From Pseudolysobacter sp. (GTDB lineage: Bacteria > Pseudomonadota > Gammaproteobacteria > Xanthomonadales > Rhodanobacteraceae): a DNA stretch of 6,485 bases. The stretch's first letter is position 1, and each line of letters opens with the position of its first letter. The stretch lies in NCBI GenBank assembly GCA_025351985.1, contig JANXUW010000431.1, positions 1-6,485 of the forward strand, given 5' to 3'. Below, in pieces: positions 1-6,469 of the stretch. The position numbers and the translations under genes were made by a program. A model generated the notes under the pieces. The model was not told the origin of the DNA. It saw only the letters and a program-made list of their open reading frames with translations, and ran no database searches.

Positions 1-116
1 ATGAATGACCTCAACTACTTCAATTTTCACTTTCTAGTGTGGAAACAAGTTAGTCCTGCATTAGCAAAGTATGGTTATCAACGATATATATGTAGTTAGT
101 CAGTAGTTGGTGGTTG
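1..116. other. A+T-rich segment, origin unknown (possible insertion or assembly junction)
   Basis: By hand count this segment is about 35% G+C, while the next 90 bases are about 66%. Frame 1 is open from the window edge to a TAG at 97-99 (33 codons) and could be the end of a protein starting outside the window. Its translation, rich in F, Y, N and K, matches no family I recognise. An 8-base direct repeat (agttagtc, 48-55 and 94-101) and an 8-base inverted repeat (12-19 with 102-109) are present, but both are short enough to be chance. The segment ends where recognisable dehydrogenase coding sequence begins. It could be the edge of a mobile element, a horizontally acquired piece, or a chimeric contig end. 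Confidence 0.5.
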
Positions 117-215
117 ATCTCGGCGACGCTCGACGCCGGTATCTTCACGCCCGATCTTGGCGGCATACACAGCACGCAGCAGGTGACCGCCGCGGTTCTG
201 GAACGCTTGTCATGA
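117..215 (+). pseudogene. C-terminal remnant of NAD-isocitrate / isopropylmalate dehydrogenase family gene
   Basis: Codons from 117 to the TGA at 213-215 read ISATLDAGIFTPDLGG followed by HSTQQVTAAVLERLS. This is the typical end of the isocitrate/isopropylmalate dehydrogenase family: a helix ending in G, a T-x-DLGG turn, an ST..VT motif and a last helix. The DLGG plus T..(F/V)T pattern is closer to NAD-dependent isocitrate dehydrogenase, as I remember the family, than to typical LeuB, but the neighbouring ilv genes make LeuB a fair alternative. The family is normally about 330-360 residues, so only about a tenth is present. Upstream the same frame reaches a TAG at 93-95 in A+T-rich sequence with no resemblance to the enzyme, so the gene is truncated at about 112-117. 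No start codon or ribosome site serves this fragment. It ends 30 bp before ilvD, which suggests the intact ancestor was upstream of, and perhaps co-transcribed with, the ilv operon. Confidence 0.7.
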
Positions 216-245
216 CTTCCTCATTCACCTCCGAGAGTTTTTCAC

Positions 246-1895
246 ATGCATAGCGACGCAATAAAAACCGGCCCCGACCGCGCCCCGGCGCGCGCGATGA
301 TGCGCGCCACCGGACTCGACGACGCGGCGATCGCAAAACCGCTGATCGCGGTCGTGCATACGTGGTCGAACGTGTCGCCGTGCAATCTGAATCTGCGCGA
401 TCTCGCCGTCGCCGCCGCCGACGGCATTCGCGCCGCCGGTGGCACGCCGATCGAGTTCAACACGATTGCGATCACCGACGGCATTGCGATGGGCACGCCG
501 GGCATGCGCGCCTCGCTGGTGTCGCGCGAAGTCATCACCGATTCGATCGAACTCGCCGTGACCGGCCACAGCCTCGATGCCGTGGTGATCCTGTGCGGCT
601 GCGACAAGACCATTCCGGCCGCGGCGATGGCGCTGGCACGCATGAACCTGCCCGGGCTCGTGTTGTACGGCGGCACGATCATGCACGGCAAACACCACGG
701 CAAGTCGATCACGTTGCAGGAAGTGTTCGAGGCGGTCGGCGCATTTGGCGCGGGCAAAATCGACGCCGCCGGACTCAACGAAGTCGAACGCAATGCGTGC
801 CCCGGCGCGGGCGCGTGCGGCGGCCAGTTCACCGCGAACACGATGGCGATGGTGCTGACCGCGCTCGGCCTGTCGCCGCTCGGCCTGAACGATATTCCGG
901 CCACGCATGTCGACAAACTCGGCGCCGCAAGGCGTTGCGGCGAACTCGCACTGGATCTTTTGAAAAACGGTCCGCTGCCGCGCGAGATTCTCACACCCGC
1001 GGCGTTTCGCAATGCGGCGCGGCTGGTCGCGGCGACGGCCGGCTCGACCAACGGCGTGCTGCACTTGCTGGCGATTGCGCACGAAGCCGGAGTCGCCCTC
1101 GATCTCGAAGATTTCGAAACCGCATCGCGCGCCACGCCGGTCATTGCCGACCTCAAGCCGGGCGGTGGTTTCTCGGCGGTGGAACTCACCGAAGCCGGCG
1201 GCACCGCACTCGTCGCGAATACGTTACGGGCGGCCGGTTTGCTTGAGGATGGGATCACTGTGACCGGACGCTCGCTGTTCGCCGAGCTCGATGACGCCGC
1301 CGCACCCGCGCCGGATCAGAAAGTGGTCTATCCGGTCAGCGCGCCGCTCAAGCCGCGCGGCGGTTTTGCGATCCTGTACGGCAACATCGCGCCCGAAGGT
1401 TGCATCCTCAAACTCTCGGCGCACGGCACGCAAACCATCCGTGGCCCGGCGCGCGTGTTCGAGGGCGAAGCCGATGCGTTCGCCGCGGTGCAAGGCGGCC
1501 AGATCAAGGCGGGCGACGTGGTCGTGATCCGCAACGAAGGCCCGGCCGGCGGACCTGGCATGCGCGAGATGCTGGCGGTAACGGCGGCGCTGGTCGGACG
1601 CGGACTCGGCGACGATGTCGCACTGATCACGGACGGTCGATTCTCGGGCGCGACACACGGCTTCATGGTCGGCCATATCTCGCCCGAAGCGGCGCGCGGC
1701 GGCCCGATCGCGCTGCTGCGCGAAGGCGACGTCGTCGTGATCGATACCGAAGCGCGTCAACTCCATACCAACGCCGATCTCGAATCGCGGCGTGCCGACT
1801 GGCGCGCACGGCCACCGGTCGAAACGCGCGGCGCACTCGCCAAATATGCGCGACTGGTCAGCTCTGCTTCGCGCGGCGCAGTGACCGAAGCCTAG
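246..1895 (+). CDS. ilvD: Dihydroxy-acid dehydratase
   Basis: Dehydrates 2,3-dihydroxy-isovalerate and 2,3-dihydroxy-3-methylvalerate to the 2-keto acid precursors of valine/leucine and isoleucine; cytosolic Fe-S enzyme. The 549-residue product matches the short IlvD/Edd type (about 550-570). Visible motifs: [12 protein letters not shown] near the N-terminus (12-23); SPCNLNL with C46; [13 protein letters not shown] with the metal-ligand D78; CGCDKTIP with C119, D120 and the lysine K121 that is carbamylated in the family; [16 protein letters not shown] with C191; and [10 protein letters not shown] with the catalytic serine S467. C46, C119 and C191 are the three ligands expected for a [2Fe-2S] cluster. 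ATG 246 is the only plausible start: an in-frame TGA lies at 213-215 with no other ATG between, and GAGAG (233-237) sits 8 bases upstream. It is followed after 62 bp by ilvC. All catalytic positions are intact, so it looks functional. The related sugar-acid dehydratases (Edd, xylonate dehydratase) are less likely given the context. Confidence 0.97.
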   Translation: MHSDAIKTGPDRAPARAMMRATGLDDAAIAKPLIAVVHTWSNVSPCNLNLRDLAVAAADGIRAAGGTPIEFNTIAITDGIAMGTPGMRASLVSREVITDSIELAVTGHSLDAVVILCGCDKTIPAAAMALARMNLPGLVLYGGTIMHGKHHGKSITLQEVFEAVGAFGAGKIDAAGLNEVERNACPGAGACGGQFTANTMAMVLTALGLSPLGLNDIPATHVDKLGAARRCGELALDLLKNGPLPREILTPAAFRNAARLVAATAGSTNGVLHLLAIAHEAGVALDLEDFETASRATPVIADLKPGGGFSAVELTEAGGTALVANTLRAAGLLEDGITVTGRSLFAELDDAAAPAPDQKVVYPVSAPLKPRGGFAILYGNIAPEGCILKLSAHGTQTIRGPARVFEGEADAFAAVQGGQIKAGDVVVIRNEGPAGGPGMREMLAVTAALVGRGLGDDVALITDGRFSGATHGFMVGHISPEAARGGPIALLREGDVVVIDTEARQLHTNADLESRRADWRARPPVETRGALAKYARLVSSASRGAVTEA

Positions 1896-1957
1896 CCGTT
1901 TATACGTCCATATTCATTTTCCTCGATATTCAATCGACCCATTCCACGGAGAAATTC

Positions 1958-2992
1958 ATGAGAACGAACAACACCTCGATCCCGACCATCGCCGCCCTGC
2001 AGGGCAAGCGCATCGCCGTTCTCGGCTACGGCAGCCAAGGCCGCGCGCACGCGCTGAACCTGCGCGATTCCGGCCTTGATGTCGTGGTCGGCTTGCGTCC
2101 GAACGGGCCGACCTCGAAGAAGGCTGAAGAAGACGGCTTGCGCGTGCTCACGCCGGCCGACGCCGTGCGCGATGCCGATCTCATCGCCGTGCTGACGCCC
2201 GACATGGTGCAGCCCGCGCTGTATCGCGACGCGATTGCGCCGAACATCAAGCCCGGCGCAGCGTTGCTTTTTGCGCACGGCTTCAACGTGCATTTCAAGC
2301 AGATCGATGCGCGCACCGACATCGACGTGATCCTGGTCGCGCCGAAAGGTCCGGGCGCACTGGTGCGACGCGAATACGAAATCGGTCGTGGCGTCCCGTG
2401 CCTGTTCGCGGTGCATCAGGACGCCACCGGCCATGCCGAAGAAAAAGCCAAAGCGTATGCAGCTGGCATCGGCGGCGCGCGCGCGATGTTGATCGCGACC
2501 GACTTCAAGGAAGAAACCGAAACCGATTTGTTCGGCGAACAGGCCGTGCTTTGCGGTGGCGCGAGCGAACTCGTGATCGCCGGATTCGAAACGTTGGTCG
2601 AGGCCGGCTACCAACCCGAGATCGCGTATTACGAAGTGATGCATGAGCTCAAGCTGATCGTCGACCTGTTCTACGAAGGCGGCATCACGCGCATGCTCGA
2701 ATTCGTTTCCGAGACCGCGCAATACGGTGATTACGTGAGCGGCCCGCGCATCGTCGATGCGGCGACCAAGGCGCGCATGAAAGCCGTGCTTACCGATATT
2801 CAGGACGGCACGTTCGCGAAAAACTGGACCGCCGAGTACCAGGCCGGCCTGCCGAATTACAAGAAGTTCAAACAGGCCGATCTCGATCACCCGATCGAAG
2901 TCGTCGGCAAGGCACTGCGCGCGCGCATGCCGTGGTTGAACACCGCTGCCAAACCCGCCGAAGTTGCCGCGCCGTTGCAAAAAGCGAGCTGA
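1958..2992 (+). CDS. ilvC: Ketol-acid reductoisomerase, class I
   Basis: Converts 2-acetolactate or 2-aceto-2-hydroxybutyrate to the 2,3-dihydroxy acids by Mg-dependent alkyl migration and NAD(P)H reduction; the step before IlvD. The 344 residues fit the short class I form (about 330), not the ~490-residue class II enzyme of enteric bacteria. The N-terminal Rossmann domain carries GYGSQG (23-28). The following loop [16 protein letters not shown] has R47 and S53 at places that usually contact the NADPH phosphate, so NADPH use is inferred. H107 lies in FAHGFNVHF. The C-terminal knotted domain has the metal and catalytic residues D190 and E194 (ETDLFGEQ), E226 and E230 (YYEVMHEL), and S251 (SETAQYGDY). 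ATG 1958 has GGAG at 1948-1951, 6 bases upstream. The frame is open far back into ilvD, but that part is out-of-frame shadow. About 15 residues after the conserved MPWL end form an A/P/K-rich tail. Confidence 0.98.
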   Translation: MRTNNTSIPTIAALQGKRIAVLGYGSQGRAHALNLRDSGLDVVVGLRPNGPTSKKAEEDGLRVLTPADAVRDADLIAVLTPDMVQPALYRDAIAPNIKPGAALLFAHGFNVHFKQIDARTDIDVILVAPKGPGALVRREYEIGRGVPCLFAVHQDATGHAEEKAKAYAAGIGGARAMLIATDFKEETETDLFGEQAVLCGGASELVIAGFETLVEAGYQPEIAYYEVMHELKLIVDLFYEGGITRMLEFVSETAQYGDYVSGPRIVDAATKARMKAVLTDIQDGTFAKNWTAEYQAGLPNYKKFKQADLDHPIEVVGKALRARMPWLNTAAKPAEVAAPLQKAS

Positions 2993-3021
2993 TCCTCGCG
3001 CATCACTCGTCTGGAAAAACT

Positions 3022-3036
3022 GGAAACGATAACGTG
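3022..3036 (+). promoter_or_regulatory. Ribosome binding site and GTG start of the acetolactate synthase large subunit
   Basis: GGAAA (3022-3026) lies 7 bases before GTG 3034. No ATG lies in frame between here and codon 21 (ATG 3094), which has no comparable purine run at good spacing just upstream. This favours GTG 3034, with 3094 as the fallback. Confidence 0.5.
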
Positions 3037-4899
3037 AATGCACAACTCGAAAGTCTCGCCGAGACGACCGCCCATCCACTCGCCGGCACGGCAATGAGCG
3101 GCGCGGACATCGTCGTGCAAGTGCTCGCCGACGAAGGCGTGGATGTGCTGTTTGGTTATTCCGGTGGCGCCATTTTGCCGGTGTACGACGCGATCTTCCG
3201 CTACAACCACGAGCATGCCGATGCGCGCGGAAAAGATCCGATGCCGTTGATCGTTCCGGCCAACGAACAGGGCGCGGGTTTCATGGCGGCGGGTTATGCG
3301 CGCGCGTCGGGCAAGGTCGGTGTGGCGGTGGTCACGTCCGGCCCGGGCGCCACGAATACGGTGACGCCGGTGCGCGATTCGATGGCCGATTCGATCCCGC
3401 TCGTGGTGATCTGCGGCCAGGTGCCGACGCCGGCGATCGGCACCGATGCGTTTCAGGAAGCGCCGATCAGCAACATCATGGGCGCGTGCGCAAAACACGT
3501 TTTTCTCGTGACCCAGGCGGCGCTGCTCGAAGCCACCGTGCGCACGGCGTTCGAGCTCGCGCGCACCGGGCGGCCCGGCCCGATCGTGATCGATATTCCG
3601 AAGGACGTACAAAACGCCAGCCTGATTTTCCAGGGCCACGGCACGCTGCCGATTCCGGGCTATCGCGCACGTTTGCGCGCGATCGAAAATGCGAGTCTCG
3701 ATGCCGTCGCCTGCGCCGAATTTCTCGCCGCATTGCAGCTCGCGAAACGTCCGCTGATCTATGCTGGCGGCGGTGTGATCGCCGCCGATGCGACACGCGC
3801 GCTGCGCGATTTTGCGCATCAATTTGCGATTCCCGTCACGACCACCTTGATGGGCCTCGGCGCCTGCGATACGACCGAACCGCTGGCGCTGCACATGCTC
3901 GGCATGCACGGCACCGCGTACGCCAACTACAGCGTCGACGATTGCGATTTCGTGTTCGCGCTCGGTGCGCGTTTCGACGATCGCGTTGCCGGCGTGCCGG
4001 AAAAATTCGCCGCCGGCGCAAAATTCATCGCCCAGATCGATATCGATCCGGCCGAAATCGGCAAGGTGAAAAGAGTGCACTGGCACCATCTCGGCGATCT
4101 CGCCGGCGCGCTGGACCGGCTGCGCGAATACGCCTCGGCGCGCGGATTTGCGCCACGCGACGATGGCCGTTTTAACGGCTGGCATGCACACATCGCCGCG
4201 CTGAAACGCGATCACGCGATGAATTACGATCGCAACAGCGCGCTGATCCAGCCGTACGCGGTGATCGAGGCGATCAATGCGATCACGCGGGGCCGCGCGA
4301 TCATCAGTACCGGCGTCGGCCAGCACCAGATGTGGGCCGCGCAATATTTCGATTTTCGCGAGCCGCGGCACTGGCTCACGTCGGGCTCGATGGGCACGAT
4401 GGGTTTCGGTTTGCCCGCCGCGATCGGCGCGCAATTTGCGCGGCGCGATGCGATCGTCATCGACATCGACGGCGATGCCAGCATCCGCATGAATCTCGGC
4501 GAACTCGAAACCGTCACGACCTACGATTTGCCGATCAAGGTGGTCGTGCTCAACAACTGCGGCGACGGCATGGTGCGGCAATGGCAGAAACTTTTCTTCA
4601 AGGGCCGCTTCGCCGGTTCGGACAAAAGCCTGCACAAGAAGGATTTCGTCAAGGCGGCGCAAGCTGACGGATTTGTCTGGGCGCAGCGCCTCGATAAACC
4701 CGACGACATCGCACGCGTGATCGCCGATTTCATCGCGTTCGATGGGCCGGCATTTCTCGAAGTGATGATCGATCCGGATGCCGGGGTGTATCCGATGATC
4801 GGCCCGGGCGCGGCGTACGCGCAGATGATCACCGGTGATTTTATCCCCTCGCGCAAGCCGCCGGAACTTGCCGCGACGAATGTATCCGGCATGTTCTGA
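3034..4899 (+). CDS. ilvB: Acetolactate (acetohydroxyacid) synthase, large catalytic subunit
   Basis: ThDP- and FAD-dependent enzyme that condenses pyruvate with pyruvate or 2-ketobutyrate: the committed step of valine/leucine and isoleucine synthesis. 621 residues from GTG 3034, or 601 from ATG 3094. The N-terminal ThDP-binding pyrimidine domain (about 21-190) has FGYSGGAILPVYDAI, the catalytic E78 in ANEQGAGFMAAGYAR, TSGPGATN (101-108) and GQVPTPAIGTDAFQEA. The central FAD-associated domain (about 220-360) contains GARFDDRVAG. The C-terminal ThDP domain has GVGQHQMW (427-434), the Mg/ThDP motif starting GDA at 480 and ending in NN at 507-508, and GMVRQWQ with W517, typical of true synthases and not of glyoxylate carboligase or pyruvate oxidase. 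Unusual points: asparagine replaces the usual histidine before E78, and the preceding loop (about 58-70, with HEHADARGKDPM) is long. By memory the N-domain resembles fungal mitochondrial Ilv2 more than E. coli IlvB/G/I. It starts 41 bp after ilvC and is followed 49 bp later by the small subunit, its expected partner. Confidence 0.96.
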   Translation: MNAQLESLAETTAHPLAGTAMSGADIVVQVLADEGVDVLFGYSGGAILPVYDAIFRYNHEHADARGKDPMPLIVPANEQGAGFMAAGYARASGKVGVAVVTSGPGATNTVTPVRDSMADSIPLVVICGQVPTPAIGTDAFQEAPISNIMGACAKHVFLVTQAALLEATVRTAFELARTGRPGPIVIDIPKDVQNASLIFQGHGTLPIPGYRARLRAIENASLDAVACAEFLAALQLAKRPLIYAGGGVIAADATRALRDFAHQFAIPVTTTLMGLGACDTTEPLALHMLGMHGTAYANYSVDDCDFVFALGARFDDRVAGVPEKFAAGAKFIAQIDIDPAEIGKVKRVHWHHLGDLAGALDRLREYASARGFAPRDDGRFNGWHAHIAALKRDHAMNYDRNSALIQPYAVIEAINAITRGRAIISTGVGQHQMWAAQYFDFREPRHWLTSGSMGTMGFGLPAAIGAQFARRDAIVIDIDGDASIRMNLGELETVTTYDLPIKVVVLNNCGDGMVRQWQKLFFKGRFAGSDKSLHKKDFVKAAQADGFVWAQRLDKPDDIARVIADFIAFDGPAFLEVMIDPDAGVYPMIGPGAAYAQMITGDFIPSRKPPELAATNVSGMF

Positions 4900-4935
4900 G
4901 CAACGCCGAAAATATTTCCCGTCCAACAATTTACA

Positions 4936-4951
4936 TAGAGATTCGTCCATG
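4936..4951 (+). promoter_or_regulatory. Ribosome binding site and upstream start of the synthase small subunit
   Basis: TAGAGA (4936-4941) is 7 bases before ATG 4949. The internal, family-typical ATG at 5039 has AAGGA (5022-5026), 12 bases upstream, which is longer than ideal. Both starts are therefore possible, and the sequence slightly favours the upstream one. Confidence 0.45.
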
Positions 4952-5539
4952 TCCGCCACCCTGCTGTCACGCTCCACCCGCTCGCCTGAAACCGAGCAGC
5001 AAGGCTGGTGGCCCCATCGCCAAGGACGCCATCAGACCATGCGCCACATCATTTCGCTGCTGCTGCAAAACGAAGCGGGCGCACTCGCACGCGTCGCCGG
5101 ATTGTTCTCGGCGCGCGGCTACAATATCGAATCGCTCAGCGTCGCCGCGACGCACGAGCCGCAGGTGTCGCGACTCACGCTCGTGATCTACGGCGACGAA
5201 GCGGTGATCGACCAGATCATCAAGCAATCGCGCAAACTGATCGACGTACTCGACGTGGTCGATCTGACGTCGCGCGCACATCTCGAATCGGAATTGCTGA
5301 TCGTCAAGGTCGAAGTCATGGCCGGCAAGGAAGACGCGCTCGACGCGTGCCTGTATCGCCACCACAGCTTCACCATCGATGAAACCGACCGCGTGCGCAC
5401 GCTGCAATTCGCCGGTCGCGGCGAACTGGTGGATGCATTCCTGCGCGAACTTTCGGGCGTTTCGCGCCTGCTCGAACTCGCGCGCAGCGGCACCGCCGCG
5501 GTCGAATGCGGCACGGCGATTCTGGCTGGCGCGGGCTGA
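4949..5539 (+). CDS. ilvN: Acetolactate synthase small (regulatory) subunit
   Basis: Regulatory partner of the large subunit: it raises catalytic activity and binds valine for feedback inhibition. 196 residues from ATG 4949, or 166 from ATG 5039; the usual family length is about 160-180. The family-conserved beginning MRHIISLLLQNEAGALARVAG starts at residue 31. The ACT domain spans about 31-107 (GLFSARGYNIESL), followed by the C-terminal small-subunit domain from about 113 (SELLIVKVEV, then LQFAGRGELVDAFL and ELARSG). Aligning M31 with M1 of E. coli IlvH, the positions whose mutation gives valine resistance there (N11, G14, N29) are N41, G44 and N59 here, so valine feedback is probably retained. 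The extra N-terminal 30 residues are polar with no recognisable domain. They may be real or an over-long start. It is the last gene of the ilv cluster. Confidence 0.95.
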   Translation: MSATLLSRSTRSPETEQQGWWPHRQGRHQTMRHIISLLLQNEAGALARVAGLFSARGYNIESLSVAATHEPQVSRLTLVIYGDEAVIDQIIKQSRKLIDVLDVVDLTSRAHLESELLIVKVEVMAGKEDALDACLYRHHSFTIDETDRVRTLQFAGRGELVDAFLRELSGVSRLLELARSGTAAVECGTAILAGAG

Positions 5540-5685
5540 GTCGGCGCACGTCGTCGGTGCGGGCTTTCTTCGACGCGGGCTAACACTGCATCCACTGTTG
5601 TGATGCGCTTGTCCGGCCATCGTCCGCGCGCGATACTCGATCTCGTCTCGCGTCACTCCGATGTCGGGAAAATCACGGGAGTCAG
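5540..5685. other. Intergenic region after the ilv cluster
   Basis: 146 bp with no coding signal. GCGGGCT occurs three times near the start (5531-5537 inside the gene end, 5559-5565, 5575-5581). A bulged hairpin can form at 5588-5606 (GCAT/ATGC and CAC/GTG around a TGTT loop), but no T-run follows it, so I do not call a rho-independent terminator. A promoter for the next gene is not evident. Confidence 0.4.
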
Positions 5686-6123
5686 ATGATGGCATCGAGC
5701 AACGGCTGGTTTGTCTGGGCATTACTCTCGGCGATGTTCGCCGCGTTCACCGCGATTTTCGCCAAGGTCGGACTCGAAGGCATCGACTCCGATTACGCCA
5801 CGCTCGTGCGCACGTTCGTAATCATCATTGTGCTCGGCGGCTTCGTTTATTTCACCGGCAAATGGAGCAGTCCGCTCACGCTGCCACCGCGCACCTGGCT
5901 ATTCCTGACCTTGTCCGGGCTTGCCACCGGCGCGTCGTGGGTGTGTTATTTCCGCGCGCTGAAAATCGGCGAAGCATCGAAAGTCGCACCAGTCGACAAG
6001 CTCAGCCTCGTGCTCGTGGCGATCTTCGCGTTTGCGTTTCTCGGCGAGCGCCCGAGCCTGCGCGAGTGGTGCGGCATCGCGATGGTCGGCGCCGGCGTGA
6101 TCGTGCTGGGTTTCAAGCGCTAG
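5686..6123 (+). CDS. Half-size EamA (DMT superfamily) membrane protein
   Basis: A 145-residue inner-membrane protein with five predicted hydrophobic segments (about 8-27, 41-59, 71-89, 103-120, 126-143). It represents a single EamA repeat; classical DMT exporters such as RhaT or YdcZ-like relatives differ by having two repeats or other sequence. The segment YFRALKIGEASKVAPVDKLS (88-107), the FLGER turn (118-122) and the closing GxGVIVLGF helix are hallmarks of the small EamA group of about 140 residues, which must form dimers to make a transporter. Substrate is unknown; amino acid or metabolite export is possible in this family, but nothing here shows it. Two ATGs occur in tandem (5686, 5689). 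CGGGAG (5676-5681) is 4 bases from the first and 7 from the second, so the second may be used. It is separated from the ilv genes by 146 bp and may be transcribed independently or by read-through. Confidence 0.88.
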   Translation: MMASSNGWFVWALLSAMFAAFTAIFAKVGLEGIDSDYATLVRTFVIIIVLGGFVYFTGKWSSPLTLPPRTWLFLTLSGLATGASWVCYFRALKIGEASKVAPVDKLSLVLVAIFAFAFLGERPSLREWCGIAMVGAGVIVLGFKR

Positions 6124-6133
6124 ATCGCTTTTT

Positions 6134-6157
6134 TCGACGCGATTTCCGTAGCGTCGA
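6134..6157. repeat. Inverted repeat downstream of the EamA gene
   Basis: TCGACGC (6134-6140) pairs perfectly with GCGTCGA (6151-6157) across a 10-base loop, 10 bases after the EamA stop. A run of six Ts (6129-6134) precedes the stem; only a short ATATTTT follows, about 8 bases after it. It is therefore not a canonical intrinsic terminator on the + strand, and on the - strand the base run is of As. It may still help end transcription between the EamA gene and vapB. Confidence 0.35.
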
Positions 6158-6190
6158 GTGCGCCATATTTTCGAGCAAGCCCGCTGCACC

Positions 6191-6219
6191 TTGCTGTTCA
6201 GGAAAATAGCCACTACATT
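6191..6219 (+). promoter_or_regulatory. Candidate vapBC promoter
   Basis: TTGCTG (6191-6196) and TACATT (6214-6219) are separated by 17 bases. The -10 matches 4 of 6 and the -35 matches 3 of 6 sigma-70 consensus positions. It is 37 bases before the vapB start and just upstream of an inverted repeat. The spacing is good but the boxes are weak. Confidence 0.25.
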
Positions 6220-6221
6220 CT

Positions 6222-6251
6222 TACCATTCGGTGATCGATATGAATAAGGTA
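6222..6251. promoter_or_regulatory. Candidate VapB operator (imperfect inverted repeat)
   Basis: TACCATTC (6222-6229) is mirrored by GAAT-AA-GGTA (6242-6251), eight paired bases interrupted by two extra As on the right arm, around a 12-base centre. It lies directly in front of vapB and overlaps its ribosome site (AAGGT, 6246-6250). VapB antitoxins of the AbrB fold usually bind such palindromes to repress their own operon, so an operator role is inferred. The two-base bulge weakens the case. Confidence 0.3.
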
Positions 6252-6256
6252 CGAAC

Positions 6257-6469
6257 ATGACTGCCACCGCCACGTTATCCAGCAAGTTCCAGATCTCCAT
6301 CCCGAAGACCGTGCGCGAAGAACAACAGTGGGAAGCGGGCCAGGAGTTCGTCTTCATTCCCAAAGGCAAGGGCGTGCTGGTCATGCCGTTGGCCGACATC
6401 AAGCAACTCGCAGGTATCGCGAAGGGGGCAAAAACCAGCGGCTACCGCGATCGCAAGGATCGTTATTGA
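6257..6469 (+). CDS. vapB: VapB-type antitoxin, SpoVT/AbrB fold
   Basis: Antitoxin that neutralises the VapC ribonuclease encoded next and usually autoregulates the operon with it. 70 residues, normal for the family. Residues 4-44 form a swapped-hairpin AbrB DNA-binding domain: ATLSSKFQISIPKTVRE followed by W-x-x-G-x-E-F-x-F and a G-x-L-V-M-P strand, matching the family pattern TSKGQvTIPkevR...GD.v.f. The C-terminal tail (46-70), with LAGIAKGAKTSGYRDRKDRY, matches the toxin-binding tail common in this group (KG....yRD..DR). ATG 6257 has AAGGT (6246-6250) 6 bases upstream. Its TGA at 6467-6469 shares the A with the ATG of the toxin gene, so translation is likely coupled. Confidence 0.9.
   Translation: MTATATLSSKFQISIPKTVREEQQWEAGQEFVFIPKGKGVLVMPLADIKQLAGIAKGAKTSGYRDRKDRY

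Noticed and set aside
212..253. Thirteen-codon ORF ([13 protein letters not shown]) just before ilvD, considered as a leader peptide
   Set aside because: It has no isoleucine, leucine or valine codons, overlaps the ilvD start, and is not followed by attenuator-like stems.
1923..1937. TCGAT-N5-ATCGA inverted repeat before ilvC, considered as an IlvY/LysR-type site
   Set aside because: Five-base arms are expected by chance in this sequence, and no divergent regulator gene is present.
1400..1957. Open extension of the ilvC frame upstream through ilvD
   Set aside because: Residues before ATG 1958 are arginine-rich out-of-frame sequence of ilvD, and a good ribosome site lies directly before 1958.
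2887..4977. A 696-codon open frame on the minus strand antisense to the synthase gene
   Set aside because: It is a shadow of G+C-rich codon use; its translation is arginine/histidine-rich with no family resemblance, while the plus strand encodes a clear acetolactate synthase.
5531..5581. Three GCGGGCT copies after the small subunit
   Set aside because: Spacing is uneven (28 and 16 bases) and the motif is built of common G+C-rich words, so it is not a convincing repeat array.
6240..6260. Six-codon ORF (MNKVRT) overlapping the vapB start
   Set aside because: It has no good ribosome site of its own and is too short to judge; the AAGGT inside it serves vapB.
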